64,000 bases of DNA from Icerya purchasi (Eukaryota > Arthropoda > Insecta > Hemiptera > Monophlebidae). A program made the translations under genes and the position numbers. The stretch is from NCBI GenBank assembly GCA_039619475.1, contig CM077115.1, positions 538,998,315 to 539,062,314 of the forward strand. The letters run 5' to 3'. Shown piece by piece: positions 11,201 to 23,784 of the stretch (its first letter is position 1; each line of letters starts with the position of its first letter). Under the pieces are notes generated by a model that worked only from the letters and a program-made list of their open reading frames with translations, made no database searches and was not told the DNA's origin.

Positions 11201-12377
11201 ACGATACTACGAGAAATCTAATTAATTATTACACTGAACGCGTTAAATACAACTTGTTAGAAACGATCACAATTCGTCGGATTTTGTTGATAGTGAAAAA
11301 CTTCATGATTTTTTAAATAAAAATTTCAAATTATTTATTGTTTGTGTCGATTTTAGAGCGTTAAAATTACAAAATGGCATAAGCTGTATTACTTTTATTT
11401 GATTTTATGAAATTCTTTTCTAAATTCCTAGTGATGAATTTGAACCATCCAACTTTTTTTTTGGTGTAATCGGTATTGAGTTCTAAACTTAATAATACTG
11501 CTATCGATAGGAATTCTAGTTTTCTTGATATTGTCTAAATACTAATGGTTGTACAGTAGAAGACATTTTATGGGATACAAAGTATTTACAGAAATGATTC
11601 AAAATATATTACGAAGTTCTCTTTTATTCATACGAAGTATGCTTTCATTTTAAGTAGCTACCGTCGCGTCCATTCAGAATCGAATCCTCAGCCCTTCATA
11701 GATTACTGTTGGAACAAACGTCTATGTTGCACCTACATGAAAATTTTATAATGCAGTAGCCGTGGACCACTTTCTTAAAGATTGCAGTCGATTTATCAGA
11801 ACTAAGAACGAACTCTCCTACACGTTGCTAAAGGAGAATTAGTAGGTCACAGGAAAGATGTTTAAAAATTATTTAACCGAGCTGGAGAACGTACGAATCT
11901 CGTAACAAATACTACTTGGTGGGATAATTATAAAAGAAAACGTTTTTTTATTACAGTTAGCTATTAAGATACAAAACATAAAAAAGAAAATTACCGGCAA
12001 GGGAAAGGATTCATGGGACTAGGAACCATGAAAAATTATGTTTTATAAGACCTAAAAGGATTAACAATAAAATTGACAATGTTGAAGAAGAAGTTCTGAG
12101 TCAAATACCGGGTAATAGGACGTAACTTGATCTCGTCAGTGTTATCAATAGGTAGATTTATACCCTAGATGTTGTATTACTTTGATTTCTTGTTAACCGA
12201 ATTTTTTCCCTGGATGGTAATTTTTATATTACTGACATTAAATTCTAGTAATCTTTAATAATAGAAATAGTACGTATCAGGGTGGGACATTTCATCGTTT
12301 TCCTTCCACACATAATTGATCCAGAGTTGTTTTGCTTAGTATACAAACACCTCTTCTGTGTATTTTACGTATTTTAT
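11201..12377. other. No gene recognised
   Basis: AT-rich DNA between LINE-B and an RT remnant. No open frame, terminal repeat or splice-bounded exon could be supported. Confidence 0.4.
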
Positions 12378-13270
12378 TTATTTTTGTTTTCTTTGTACCC
12401 ATATTTGAATTTCACATAAAATTCTAGACATTATTATTGAATTATAGTATATATATATACACGTAGTGTTCGATACTCGTAGTACCTGCTTTATTTTATG
12501 TAAAGCCGGAATTGTCTGTCTTATTTTCCAGTTTAAACTTTGAATGTGTTTTTTCCAGTTCAAGGATTTACACCTATGGATATTTAAAGTCATTTACGTT
12601 CTCTAACGGTGGACAAAAACATAAATCGGTATTATTATTTACATGGAAGACAATCGTTATTATGAAGGACAATTCGCGGGTCGCGTATCCTATGTTTAGA
12701 ATTGTTCCGGAAGTGTAATACTTTTGATTTGTTTATATTTATACATAACCTCCTATCATGTGCCCGTTTTTACTCAAATTATCTACATCCTCTTGTTATA
12801 ATTTTTCCGCGATCTATGAATTGTTGTGCTCCATCAACAAAGCAATGTCATCAGCAAAAACATATATACCTTTGCATTTTTCATAGGCTTGTGTAACGAG
12901 TTGGTGTAAATGAGAAAAAGAATAGGGGAGCCAATATGGTACCCTGACCTACGCCGTAATGAATAGTTTTTTCATTACCTTTGTTCCCTGCGATTTTTAC
13001 CATGTTTTTCCTGTTTGTTATATAATTCCTAAACCACTTAAGCTAATTATTTTTAATGCCCAGATTTTCTAGGTCCTTGATCAATAATTCATTGTCAACT
13101 AGATCAAACGCTTTGGATAGATCGATAAATGTAATTAAAAACTGGTTCCCTATCAATAGTCCTGTATTTATTTTATTTACAATCGTTCTCAATAAAGTTA
13201 TCGTGAATCTTCTAAGACCATGTTGATTTTGTTTGCTTTAAGTATAGCGGGGACATTTTTACATTTAAAA
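12378..13270 (-). pseudogene. LINE RT remnant (CR1/Jockey-like style)
   Basis: Read on the minus strand, RT motifs occur in the right order through several frames: FIDLSKAFDLVDNELL and KDLENLGIKNN near 13060-13140, GQGTILAPLFFLIYTN near 12910-12950, an FADDIAL-like motif near 12845-12865, and the thumb with LNWKKHIQSLNWKIRQ and a YYNSIIMSRILCEIQIW end at 12378-12593. Frameshifts and stops make it inactive. The same kind of RT occurs at 22600-23760. No endonuclease part was seen upstream. Confidence 0.75.
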
Positions 13271-13506
13271 AAAAAGAATAATCTACTTTTATATTAAATT
13301 GGCTTGCAAATAGTGATGATTCAATTTTTTTTTTTCAAACCCTTTCAATCTCTTTTAATATTTATTAATAAGGACGTTATTCTTTTGGCGCCAAGAATAG
13401 TATGTAAAATTATAATAACACGCTTTAAAATAAATTGCTAAATATTTTTTTAAAGAATTACGGCGTTAATTGAAATTTACTCTTTTATAGGTATTATAGA
13501 ACTACC
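13271..13506. other. Short spacer, nothing recognised
   Basis: AT-rich sequence before the hAT target site; no feature found. Confidence 0.3.
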
Positions 13507-13514
13507 ATCTACAG

Positions 13515-15142
13515 CAGAATTTCCCAACCTTTTTTTCGTCGAGCCTCCCCAAATTATAAATAATAGTTTTGTGCCCCCCTTAATTTTTTCATTAAAAAAA
13601 AAACGCACATTGGTTTAACGGCACTTACTTATTTTAATTCTAAGTTGTAGAAAATAAACTTTAACCAACTTTAAAACGTTTTTATCGAAATAATTTATTA
13701 TAATTAAAGTACTAATGAGATACTTGAGCTTGCATGTTCTGCACCAGTTGGTTGATTCTAGGTTTAGTTTCTGCCAGAACTATCGTCAGGTCGCTATCAA
13801 TGGCAAGACGATTTCGCTGCTTAGTTTTAATTAAAACCAGAGCTGAAAACCCTGTTTCACACAAGTAAGTCGAAGAAAAAGGAACAAGTATTCACAAAGG
13901 AAGAGAGGCAACTTTGGAATTAACAAGGAATCGTTTGATCCAAAATTTTTCCAATGTCAAGAGATGAAAGTCATCTTTCGTTGTCGAATCAACCTTCATT
14001 TTTAGAAATTCTTTCTGTACTTGTTCTGGTAATTATAAGACATCAACAACAAATGAGTTTTTGGTCATGTGACATATTGGTGACTCTGAATTAATGTCTC
14101 AATAATATCGGTGAAATTCGTTTTCCAACGCTTGCAAATGAGTTTATATTTTAACTTTGAAATCTTCGTCCAGTTTTTTATTTTTAATTGCTTTGAATAG
14201 TCGAGAAAAAGATATTATTACATTTTCAGCAGATACCTTTTGATTCCAAAGTTAAAGGTTAGATATGAACCCTTGAATATGATCATAGTTACTTATTACA
14301 GTGCCGTTTCTGCCTTGAAGCTTCAAGTTTAGCTGACTAAAGGCATCAAATATATAAGTTAAATAGGTCAACCTCCATTGAAATTGTTCATTGTTGGACA
14401 TTTGTAAAAAATCTCTTTTTTTCTTTGAACTCAAGAAAGAGGATGACCTCTTCTTCCAATTCATAAAGGCGAGCCAACATGTTGCCCTTAAACAACCAGC
14501 GTACTTCTGTGTGAAATAGATCCTCGCAAAGTAAACTAAATAATCGACTGTTCAAAACGCTACTCTTAATGTAGTTTACGATCTTTATAGCGAAATCTAA
14601 AGTCTGGCGTAATTTCTATGGCAATGTTTTGGAAGCCAAAGCTTGTCCATGAATAAAACAATTAGTACACACTATCGCGGAATTCTTTTTCTTGAGCTTT
14701 TGAGCTAAGCCTGATCGTACACCTATCATTGCAGGGGCGCCATCTGTGCAAAGTGCAATGAGTTTATTCCAATCCAAATCGTTTTTTTCGATGAAATCAG
14801 ATGTTGAATTAAATATATCTTCAGACTCAGTGTCTGCTGTTAAAGGTTGGGAGTACAAAATCTCTTCTTCAATGTGATCTTCACTGACATGATGAACATA
14901 AACTATTAAGTGTGCACAATTAACGATGTCAATGGATTCATCGCAACTAATGCAAAAAATGGTGATAATTTTACTTTGTTGATTATTTGTGAAAATTTTC
15001 AGATGCCTAAAAGGTCATTTTCGAAGGCATGTCACATTATTTATTGAACATCCCCGTCCGATGTTTAATTTACACGTTAAATTAATTTTTCCTTCGCGCC
15101 TCCCTTGACATCTCTCTATGCCCCCCTGGTTGGGAACTCCTG
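13515..15142 (-). mobile_element. Deleted hAT element with ZBED5-like transposase remnant
   Basis: The ends form terminal inverted repeats: CAGAATTTCCCAACC on the left and, reverse-complemented, CAGGAGTTCCCAACC on the right (13 of 15 identical). They are flanked by near-perfect 8-bp target duplications, ATCTACAG (13507-13514) and ATCTAGAG (15143-15150). An 8-bp duplication and CAG termini are hallmarks of hAT. At 1.6 kb it is shorter than an autonomous copy; transposase is present only in pieces on the minus strand. Confidence 0.85.
14252..14858 (-). pseudogene. hAT transposase remnant, ZBED5-like
   Basis: Two open pieces on the minus strand resemble ZBED5-type hAT transposases as remembered. 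One has LDWNKLIALCTDGAPAM, GVRSGLAQKLKKKN and VCTNCFIHGQALASKTLP (14858-14616), a region around the catalytic Asp of hAT enzymes. The other has LSSKKKRDFLQMSNN and FDAFSQLNLKLQGRN (14464-14252). The frame is broken between them, and the N-terminal BED zinc finger and C-terminal dimerisation region are not seen. Confidence 0.75.
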
Positions 15143-15306
15143 ATCTAGAGATTCAAGGGTGTTGTCCTCATAACGAGGTCCGAGGGATTGAATTTTGTAT
15201 ATGTATATAATATACGTGTTTATAAAATACTAAACTAGATAATGGTACATTTACTTCGTTAAAAATAACGACAACATTTTTTGATTTGTTATAGAACTGA
15301 AGCAGA

Positions 15307-16845
15307 ATGGATGACGTTACAGCCAAAAACATTTTGTTGAAGTTAAATGAATGGAGAAAAGCCGGTATAACTAGCGACGTAATTCTTATTATTGGCGAGC
15401 AAGAGTTTCACGCGCATAAGAGCATTCTCGCAGCCGCCGTTGAATTTTTCGAGAAGTTATTTCTGTGTGATTTTGCCGAAAAGGGGAAGAACACCATCAC
15501 CTTGAAGGATGTTGATCCGAATGGATTTAGATTAATTTTGGACTACATCTATACGAAAGAAATTCAGATAAATGACGACAATTTTGAACAAGTTTTATCC
15601 GTAGCTGTTTATTATCAAATTGAATGTTTGATAGAACGTTTATTCAATTGGGTTAAAGATAATGTTAGTACTAATAACGGATTTCATTATTACTGTTCGG
15701 CAGATTCCGTTGGAGTCGAAAGGATGAAACAATTTTTAAAAGAATTTATACGGAAAGATTTTCTTTCGTGTTCGGATTCTGCGGCGTTTTTGGATATAAC
15801 ACATCCAATTTTCCTTGATTTTATGGACAGTCCGATAACAGATGAACTAAATAGATTTAAAGTAATAATGAAGTGGATTCAATATGATTCAAATAAACGA
15901 TCCGATTATTTATCGGATCTTCTTAAACATGTACGGTTTTCGTATATCAGTAATGATGCAATAGTTCACGACATTTTGGATTATCAGTTGGTAATAAACA
16001 ATTTGGAAATTATTAAAACTATAAAGGAGAGAAAAGATACGGAACGTACGATGTGGATTTACGGCATGGATGGATCAGATCTGATAAGAGTAGGTATAGT
16101 CAAAGCGAAAGTGGAAGCAATACATGTGATGGTAAAGACAGAAGTGGATTATGATGAATTCCAAATCGTTTCTTCTGCGGACGCAGTATATGTGTCTACT
16201 TTCAAAAAATATGAGGGCAATACGTTATATCGTTTTAAAGGTTCTCAGTGGACACTTATTACTAATAATAGTATTTTGGGACTAGCTAATCGGAGTATAT
16301 TATACTCAGAAAAACACAAAGCTATTTACACAATTAATGAAAATGACGTATATTGTCATAATTTGGATGCAGATGATCCCGAGTATGATGATTACGAACA
16401 TGATTACGAGCTTTGTGGATCATTAGTTAGCTATAATGATTTGATTTATACAACTGCTTTATGTTCTAGTGATTTGTATTGCATATTACGATATGATCCG
16501 TATATTGATAATTTCCATTTCATAAGCCGATTATTAAAACGTTGTCCAGATGCGGTAAACGCTGTTTTAGAAGATAAAATGTTTATCATAAGCGGCGGCG
16601 TGGTACAGATGTACGATATCACGAAAAATGAATGTAAAATAATAGTAGTAAATGAAGAAAACAGTATTTCCTATCATTCGTTGATCGGCTATCAAAACCG
16701 ACTTTATGCAATTAGAAAAACGTGGGATGCGATTGATGTATTTGATCCCTTAGAAAATGATTGGACCGAGGAAATTGATTTAAAGATGAATAATGTACGT
16801 ATTTTCAATATGACACGAGTAATTCAGCAAAATACAAAAATATAA
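15307..16845 (+). CDS. BTB/POZ and kelch-like protein, intact intronless ORF
   Basis: A 512-residue protein. Residues ~20-120 form a BTB domain with SDVILIIGEQEFHAHK, LDYIYTKEI and LSVAVYYQIECLI, a dimerisation module often used to recruit cullin-3 ligases. Residues ~125-235 look like a BACK domain (MKWIQYDSNKRSDYLSDLLK). Residues ~260-505 are kelch-like repeats, diverged but with a blade-like FIISGGVVQMYD and IDVFDPLENDWTEE. The ATG follows a possible splice acceptor (GTTATAG ending at 15294), so it may be a terminal exon rather than a retrocopy. A polyadenylation signal candidate lies at 17177. Substrate and exact orthologue are unknown. Confidence 0.8.
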   Translation: MDDVTAKNILLKLNEWRKAGITSDVILIIGEQEFHAHKSILAAAVEFFEKLFLCDFAEKGKNTITLKDVDPNGFRLILDYIYTKEIQINDDNFEQVLSVAVYYQIECLIERLFNWVKDNVSTNNGFHYYCSADSVGVERMKQFLKEFIRKDFLSCSDSAAFLDITHPIFLDFMDSPITDELNRFKVIMKWIQYDSNKRSDYLSDLLKHVRFSYISNDAIVHDILDYQLVINNLEIIKTIKERKDTERTMWIYGMDGSDLIRVGIVKAKVEAIHVMVKTEVDYDEFQIVSSADAVYVSTFKKYEGNTLYRFKGSQWTLITNNSILGLANRSILYSEKHKAIYTINENDVYCHNLDADDPEYDDYEHDYELCGSLVSYNDLIYTTALCSSDLYCILRYDPYIDNFHFISRLLKRCPDAVNAVLEDKMFIISGGVVQMYDITKNECKIIVVNEENSISYHSLIGYQNRLYAIRKTWDAIDVFDPLENDWTEEIDLKMNNVRIFNMTRVIQQNTKI

Positions 16846-17825
16846 AGTAAGCCAAGCACGGTTGATATTTTAACGTTATCGTTATTATGGGGTATTATTA
16901 ATTTTTTAATTTTTTTTTATTTTATTGTATATAATACAGTTATAAATTTTACAAAATATGTGCAGCATATACGTCTTCGAAGATGGTTTTTTTAACATTT
17001 ATAAGTTTTGTACACTCGGAATGTGTTTTTTAAAGATTCTTTGGAAAATAGAATCGCGTTTCATTTACGAATATTGATTAATAATAGTTTTTTATACTTA
17101 AATATAATGATAAATTTTGAAGTTAATATTTTCATTTCACTTTTTTCTCTTTGTTAATTAAGTTAAATAATTTCCGAATAAATGTTTTTGAATATTTTTA
17201 GGATCCCGTACACATATAAGGCATGGGGAATCCTAATAAAATGGTTCCGAAGCGACAAAAATATTCAATTAAAATATCCGATAACTCATGAACGGTTTCA
17301 CTTATAAACCGTAAAACTGGATTTACGGTTAAAATTCTCTTTAGAACCATATCTATAACTTGAACTAATTACTCTGGTAGGCAAAAAATCAAAAAAACCC
17401 ACCAAGAATATATTATGTGAAATATAAAACGAGCCCAAAAATCACCTATAAGTTCATGACTTATGACCAGATAACTATTTATTTATTTTTTTTTTTTTTT
17501 TAAATAATTTGCAGTTATCACGAGGTATTAGCCCGCCTATGAGTTTCCAACATAATTATATCGCTTATTCATGCAAGAAATATACATACTATGAATAGCG
17601 GTTGTCGTACAGCTACGCGTTCTATCAGTAAGTATTATATAAAATAGTAAGTTAATAATAACAAATATAATAAACAATTATAACAAACTAATAAGATAAA
17701 ATTTTCTTACTCAGTAACATTTTCGGGCATAACCCATCATCAGCTAAACCAATATGTGAACAGATACAAATTCTAAATCGTGATTTGTATCTTCGTAAAT
17801 CGAAAACGTTTTTCTTTTTTTTTTA
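16846..17825. other. 3' flank of BTB-kelch ORF
   Basis: An AATAAA at 17177-17182 could end the BTB-kelch transcript. The remainder is AT-rich with a T-run near 17480. No other feature was found before the Jockey-like leader. Confidence 0.4.
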
Positions 17826-17923
17826 AGATCAGTAACTTCGGTTGATATACGTTAGTACGGGTTGCTTCGCGTTATTAAGCGCCTTAGTGGTGTTCTGACA
17901 TTGCTTGTGTCAAACGTTTTACG

Positions 17924-19252
17924 ATGCTTGCCCCTCCTAAACTTATTTGTTGGAAAGAAGCAGATAAATCACTCACAGAAGCAATAGCTGACAACAGTTC
18001 TGAGAAAATGGAATATCAGCACGACAACGATTATCAGGTAACATTGCTACCAACAGAATCATTACTTCTGCTACAGACTTATCGCGGTAATCGATTAGTG
18101 GTAATAATTCTCAAACGAATCTACATATTCAGCAATGTTCAGGTACCATTTCGCCGCTTTTATCGCAAACGTCGTTATCGTCGTCCGATAATTTGGATAA
18201 CAGTTCTTCAGGTAACCAAGTTGCTCCGATTACATTAGTGCGCGATCTGACAGGTCCTGAATGGTAACTAGTTCAATATAATAGAAAAAGACAGAGAGAA
18301 TTAAACCCTCTATCGCCACAACCCGATCAAAAAATGAAAATTACTACGAAAAATAGATACTTACCCTTGTTAAAGAAATAACCGATAATGCACAAAATTG
18401 TAATGACGTAAGGTCGCAGTTACAGGAGCAAAAAGAACTAAAACTATCTTCGATTTTTGTACCAAATGCCAATAATTTTCAATTATTAAAACAGAAAATT
18501 GAAAAAAAAAATACAAATGCGAATGGGTTAATAAAAATAATAACAAATAACTCTAATCAATATAGAGGAGTGATTCACACCTTAAATGAAGAAAAAGCGA
18601 TTTTTCATACGTACCATGGTATAAAAGAAGACTGTGCCTTCAAAGTAGTGCTAAGAAGCATACATCCCTCAGTTCCGACTAACGATATTATCAATGCTTT
18701 ACTTGAGAAGGGGCATGAGGTAAGAAACAGTATAAATGTTAAACACAGAAAGAAAAACATCCTTTACCACTGTTTTTCCTAGACATTGAGCCCAATGAAA
18801 TTAACAGGGCTATCTACAATATACAGTACTTACTTAATGCTAAAGTCCAGGGAAAAAAATACGATAGTGCAATGTACAAGATGTCAGCTATATGGTCATA
18901 CGAAGACCTATTGTGATAGACCTTATAGATGCGTTAAGTATGGACAAAGAGTGAAAAAGATAAAAAATCGCAGGCTACATGTGCACTATGTAAGGGACAT
19001 CATACGGCCAATTATAAAGGATGTATGGTCTATAATGAATTGCTAAACAAAAGAAACAAGTCTAAACTCTTCCCAAATTATGTAAATAGTGCAAATAATA
19101 ATATACAACGTTCTGGCGAAAACACATTAAATACAACACTTGTGGAAAATGAGAAGGATTTTTATAATATAACAAATAACTCTGAAACTAATACAAAACC
19201 AACTACCTCTAACTTATCTTATGCCCCCCGGCTCTATATGCAAATAGGGTAG
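17924..19252 (+). pseudogene. Jockey-like gag with CCHC knuckles (broken)
   Basis: Gag-like ORF1 in several frames. The leading frame begins with an ATG at 17924. A central part has YHGIKEDCAFKVVLRSIHPS and a following zinc-knuckle region reads VQCTRCQLYGHTKTYC and RPYRCVKYGQ (18786-19046), the arrangement seen in Jockey gags. A third knuckle is visible after a frameshift as CALCKGHHTANYKGC. The tail (19025-19252) is Asn/Thr-rich. It is non-functional because of frame breaks. Confidence 0.75.
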
Positions 19253-19469
19253 CGTGTAAAACAGATAGCTACGTTAATGATAATACTATTGAAAACACTC
19301 GTAACATCAGCGATCGTATTAATAATAACTATAGTAATAATAATGTAGAAATGATACTAAATAAGTTTGTCAAGGAAATTAAAGATATATTTGTTGAAAT
19401 GATGAACCAACATGCAAATATGATAAATGGCTTACTTCAGACCATAATCTCGTCTTTAATTTGTAATAA

Positions 19470-20196
19470 ATGAATCAATTAAAAATTGTAACATTTAATG
19501 CGAATGACATTCGAAATCATAAAAATGAAATAGAACTTTATCTTTATCAAACAAATATAGATATACTATTAATATCTGAATCTCGCTTAATACATAATAA
19601 CTACTTTCACATTAAGGAGTATAGGATGTATAGTATTGTTCACCCGGATGGGGTACTGCTATACTAATTAGAGATAATATTAAACATTATGAAATCGAAA
19701 ATTTCCAACAGGAATATTTGCAAGTAACCAGCGTGTAAAAGTTCAATGTTTAAAGAGAAGTATCGTTTTCTCCGCTTGATACTGTCTGCCAAAACACAGG
19801 ATTACTAAAAAGCATTTAATGTATTCCTACAAACTCTAGTAATATATATATATATATGTGTATATAGTAGGCGGCGACTATAATGCTAAGAATACGTACT
19901 GGGCCTCAAGGCTAATTACTTCGAGAGGTGGGCAACTGAAAGAAGCCCTGGATTTAAATAATTGCAATGTAATAACTAATGGATCTCCTACATACTGGCC
20001 TACTGATAGGAATAAATTGCCTGACTTGTTGCATTTCTTTATAGTCAAGGGACTAGCTACAACACACATTGCAGTTGAATCTGGTTATGGCCTTTCTTCA
20101 GATCACTCTCCAGTTGTTATGACGCTGGGTAATGAAATTATAACTGGGAAAGTTAAACCAAAGATTCATAGCAAAAAAAACAACAGATTGGGATAA
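19470..20196 (+). pseudogene. Jockey-like endonuclease (broken)
   Basis: An APE-type endonuclease: LKIVTFNANDIRNHK and LLISESRL in the first frame (19470-19667), then a gap with a TATATA microsatellite near 19845. The domain resumes at 19858 with VGGDYNAKNTYW, and SSDHSPVVMTL near the end. Catalytic Asn/Glu/Asp/His landmarks are present but split. Confidence 0.8.
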
Positions 20197-20473
20197 ATAT
20201 AGAGAGATTATCACTAACAAAATAAATTTAAATGTATCAAAACTAAAAACGACGTTGAAAATATACTACAATATTTTACTAAGCTAATTCATGAAGTTGC
20301 TTTGCTCAGCACTCCCCAGGTAAAGGAAAGCTCTTCTGCAGTACATTTAATATGTGAGATAGCTAAAAAAAAGTCCTCCATAAGACATGGCAGACCATAG
20401 AGATCCAATAGACACAAAGCGGATCTAAATAAGCAGACCAAGAAAGTAAAGAACTTATTAAAACAATTTAAAA

Positions 20474-22100
20474 ATGATAATTTTAAAGACTTTATATCAT
20501 CTTTATCTTATCAGAGTGATGACTACTGCTTGTGTTGGGAAATACGTTATCCAAAAAGACCAAAACAACCACTTCGGCCGTTCAAAAAGAATAATGGAAG
20601 GTGGGCGAATTGCAATAAAGAAAAAGCTGATGAATTTGGTAAATATCATTTCGTTGATGTATTTAGCCCGCATGAGGGAAATGAAAGTTTACCAGATCCG
20701 ATTTGTAATATGAATTTGCATTTACCTATTAAGCTGGCTTCCCTTAGGGAAATTAAAAGAGCTTTAAAAGAACTGCTGCGAAAAGGATTATTAATGTTGA
20801 CACTTATTTATTCACTGGAATAATTAGAACCCCGCATTATCCGATTCAGTTCAAATTTTCGCGAATTATTTTAATTCCGAAGTTTGGTAAGCCTCCCCAG
20901 TAGAGCTAATGTCGTGTAGGCCAATTTCATTGTTGCCGGTTATGTCGAAATTATTTGAGACGTTATTACTAAAAAAAATTCTCCCGATAGTAGAATTTCA
21001 GCAATTAATTCCTTTACACCAATTTGGGTTTAGGAAACGTCATTCAACCATTCAGCAAGTGCATGGAGTGGTTGAAAAAATTGAAAATGATCTGGAGGAA
21101 AAGAGAATTTGTGATTCGGTTTTCCTGGACGTGAGTCAGGTCTTTGATAAGGTTTGGCATTATGGGTTATTGTATAAGCTACGAACTTATTTGCCTTATC
21201 ATTATTACAAAATACTAGAATCATATTCAGATGAAAGATACTTCCAGGTCAAGCAAGAGGAGGAGTCATCCGACATATATATCCGGCAAGAACTGGAATG
21301 CCGCAGGAGAGTGTGTTGGGCCCCCTTTTGTATATTATCTTTACAGCAGATCTTCCTGTTTCGAACGAGTCTCTTACTGCTACTTTTGCAGATGATACGA
21401 CTGTTCTGTGCTCTAATAAATGCCCACGTAAAGAGCTGATATCACGCTGCAAGCGTCAATTGATAAAATCACCGAGTGGTGTAGGCGATGGAGAATTAAG
21501 ATTAACGAAGATAAGTCGGTCCACATAATATTCACTAATAGGCATCATCAGCCTATTAAAATGAACAATAAAACAATAAAAACAGTAAGTAAAGTATCTG
21601 GATATGCACCTTGATTGGAGGCTGATATGGCGCAAGCATATCGTGACAAAAAGAAACGAATTAAATATCAGAACAAGGAAGATGTATTGATTACTAGGCA
21701 GAAACTCGCAGCTCACTGTGGATAATAAAATATTACTCTACAGGCCGATTCTTGCTCCTATTATGATTGCGAACTCTGCGGCTGCAGCGCAGATTCAAAC
21801 ATAAATATAATGCAGCGATATCAAAATAAGACATTGAGAATAATTGTAATAAGACTCTCCACCGAGATCTTAACACTGCTTATATAATAAGGGGGAGCTT
21901 ATTGCAAAATCAGCTGCAAGACACATCGGAGGAAGACTTCAAAAATTCATACGAACGTCCTATAGCGTTATTGAATAATCCGACGGCGGAGACACGTCGA
22001 CTGCGCAGGAAGAAGCCATTCGATTTAAGTGCTTAAAATAAGGTTGGGTCCTACGTCAGTGGACGACGGGGATCGTTCAAGTGTATAGAGTATACAACAG
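20474..22100 (+). pseudogene. Jockey-like reverse transcriptase (broken)
   Basis: Linker residues (IRYPKRPKQPLRPFKKNN, 20530-20823) lead to RT with CRPISLLPVMSKLFETL, HQFGFRKRHSTIQQVH and FLDVSQVFDKVWHYGLL in one frame (20909 on). After a frameshift near 21298 come GPLLYIIFTADLP and TATFADDTTVL, the catalytic Asp motif, and then degenerate thumb pieces to about 22100 (DWRLTWRKHI, YRPILAPIMIANSA). The motif style is Jockey clade. Confidence 0.8.
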
Positions 22101-22157
22101 AACCTAGTGATAGCCTAACGGGCTAGGTATAGATTAGCAAAAAAAAAAAAATATATA

Positions 22158-22424
22158 ACATCAACTTAAATAATACTTTCTGTCACAACAAAAGGTGTTA
22201 ACTTATATATTACTATAATAAAATGTAATTTACACTATATTCTCACCTCTACTTCCGCCGCACTCTCATTAATTTTATCGTTTCTTCTTACAAAATACCA
22301 TCGACTGAAATAATACTTTCTATTACAATATCTTAATATCTTAATTTGTTATATTACAATAGTACAATATAATTTACACTATATGCTAACTTATACAATC
22401 ATCACTCTCTTATTAGCGACTTTT
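22158..22424. repeat. Diverged tandem duplication, about 144-bp unit
   Basis: Two adjacent units share, in order, a CATCRACT-AATAATACTTTCT start, a run with TAATTTACACTATAT, and a CTCTCATTA/CTCTTATTAGCG end. They differ by many substitutions and small indels. The block sits between the A-tail of the Jockey-like LINE and the T-run that ends the minus-strand LINE-C. Confidence 0.55.
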
Positions 22425-22599
22425 TTTTTTTTTATTTTTTATTTTTATGGCCTGGCGGCTAAGTAGCTTACCATTTGGCCACTTCCATATTAGCTACTTA
22501 AATCTGGAGATAGTAACGAATCTCACGACAACATAGGCAATATTATAACCGGAAAAATAAGGAAAATAACAAAATCCGCTGAGGTTATTATTATGATTC

Positions 22600-23760
22600 T
22601 TTTTGTTATTATTTCTATTAGGCTCTACACCACACTATCAACTAAATTTTTAACTAGTTTTTCTATCTCTCTAAATGTTTTTCATTTCAAATTTCCTTTG
22701 GTATCTTCTCCATTAATTTTATTAATACCTCTTCCTCTACATTGTCCATTTTACTGTTAATCTTCCTAGATCATATGCAGCAAGTTCTATCATAATTCCT
22801 TGTAGTTCGTGTTTTAGTTAGTAACACCCTATCCTCGATTTTAGCACTCAATAACTTATTGTAGTAATATACAATTTTTTTTGTTGTGACATTTCGTTAT
22901 TTTTGTTCCACCAAGTGATATTAAGTAATGCGCCCGTCTTGTTCTCGTTGTGTAAGACCAGTTTTAAACATTTTTTTTTTTTTTTTTTGCAATCTATTAA
23001 TTTTCCTCATTTCTGTAATTTTTGTTTCGCCCAAATTCCAATTCCGTATTTAATTCTGAACATTATTACTGTTTCGAAATTATAACCTTAGGCTTTTGTA
23101 TGTCATACCTTGTTTTAATTTATATAGTGCAAGAATATAGTTTACCTAATTTTCCCCGCAATATTGTCAATGTGGTTTACCTATAGGGGGTTAAAATGTT
23201 ATTCCGAGATATTTAAATTTTCTAAATTTTCACAACCACATATTTCCTTCCTGTGTAGAGTAGTCTCCTCGTATTATGTAAAAATAATTTAGGAACGAAT
23301 GTTCTAAATCGGCTTGGCGTTCTTATACGCAGTGCTTTTGATTTTTTTAGCGTTAATTAATAATTTATTATCACGTGTTCATTTGTATATATTATTTAGA
23401 TTTTCTTGTAACAATTTTTCAGCATTTCCTATGTCGAAGTGTTTAATAACTAGTGCAATATAATCTGCATAAACATGTCCTTAAGAGTTCTTCATACATC
23501 GATATAGCAAATTCGTATATATCAAAAAAAAGTATTGGAGACAATATTGTCCCTTATCCAACTCCGTAATTTTCATTATTGCTTTCCCACTATGTTTATT
23601 TTTGATCTTTAGTAAAAATTCTCTTTCCTTGATGTAATTCCTAAACTATTTTAGTTACCACCCTTTTATTCCCCCTTTTGCTCATATCCTCAATTAATAT
23701 TTCTTGGTCCACCAGGTCGAAAGCATTCGTGAGATCTAAAAAAAACTAACAGAAATTGTT
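22600..23760 (-). pseudogene. LINE-C reverse transcriptase remnant
   Basis: Minus-strand RT motifs in order: VFLDLTNAFDLVDQEILI near 23700-23755, then a VYADYIALVI motif (Asp pair eroded to Asp-Tyr) near 23460-23490, followed by EKLLQENLNNIYK and LLINAKKIKS. Many frame breaks. Similar to the remnant at 12378-13270, probably the same family. Confidence 0.65.
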
Positions 23761-23784
23761 TACCCACTGCTAAAATTATCCATT

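Larger units (their letters stand above)
17826..22152 (+). mobile_element. Jockey-like LINE, decayed
   Basis: A plus-strand element with gag containing zinc knuckles, an endonuclease, an RT of Jockey type and a 3' tail of A residues at 22139-22152. It lacks RNase H, consistent with the Jockey clade. All domains are split by frameshifts and stops. The 5' end near CAGTAACTTCGG is a guess from the usual Jockey start; no target duplication was confirmed. Confidence 0.85.
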
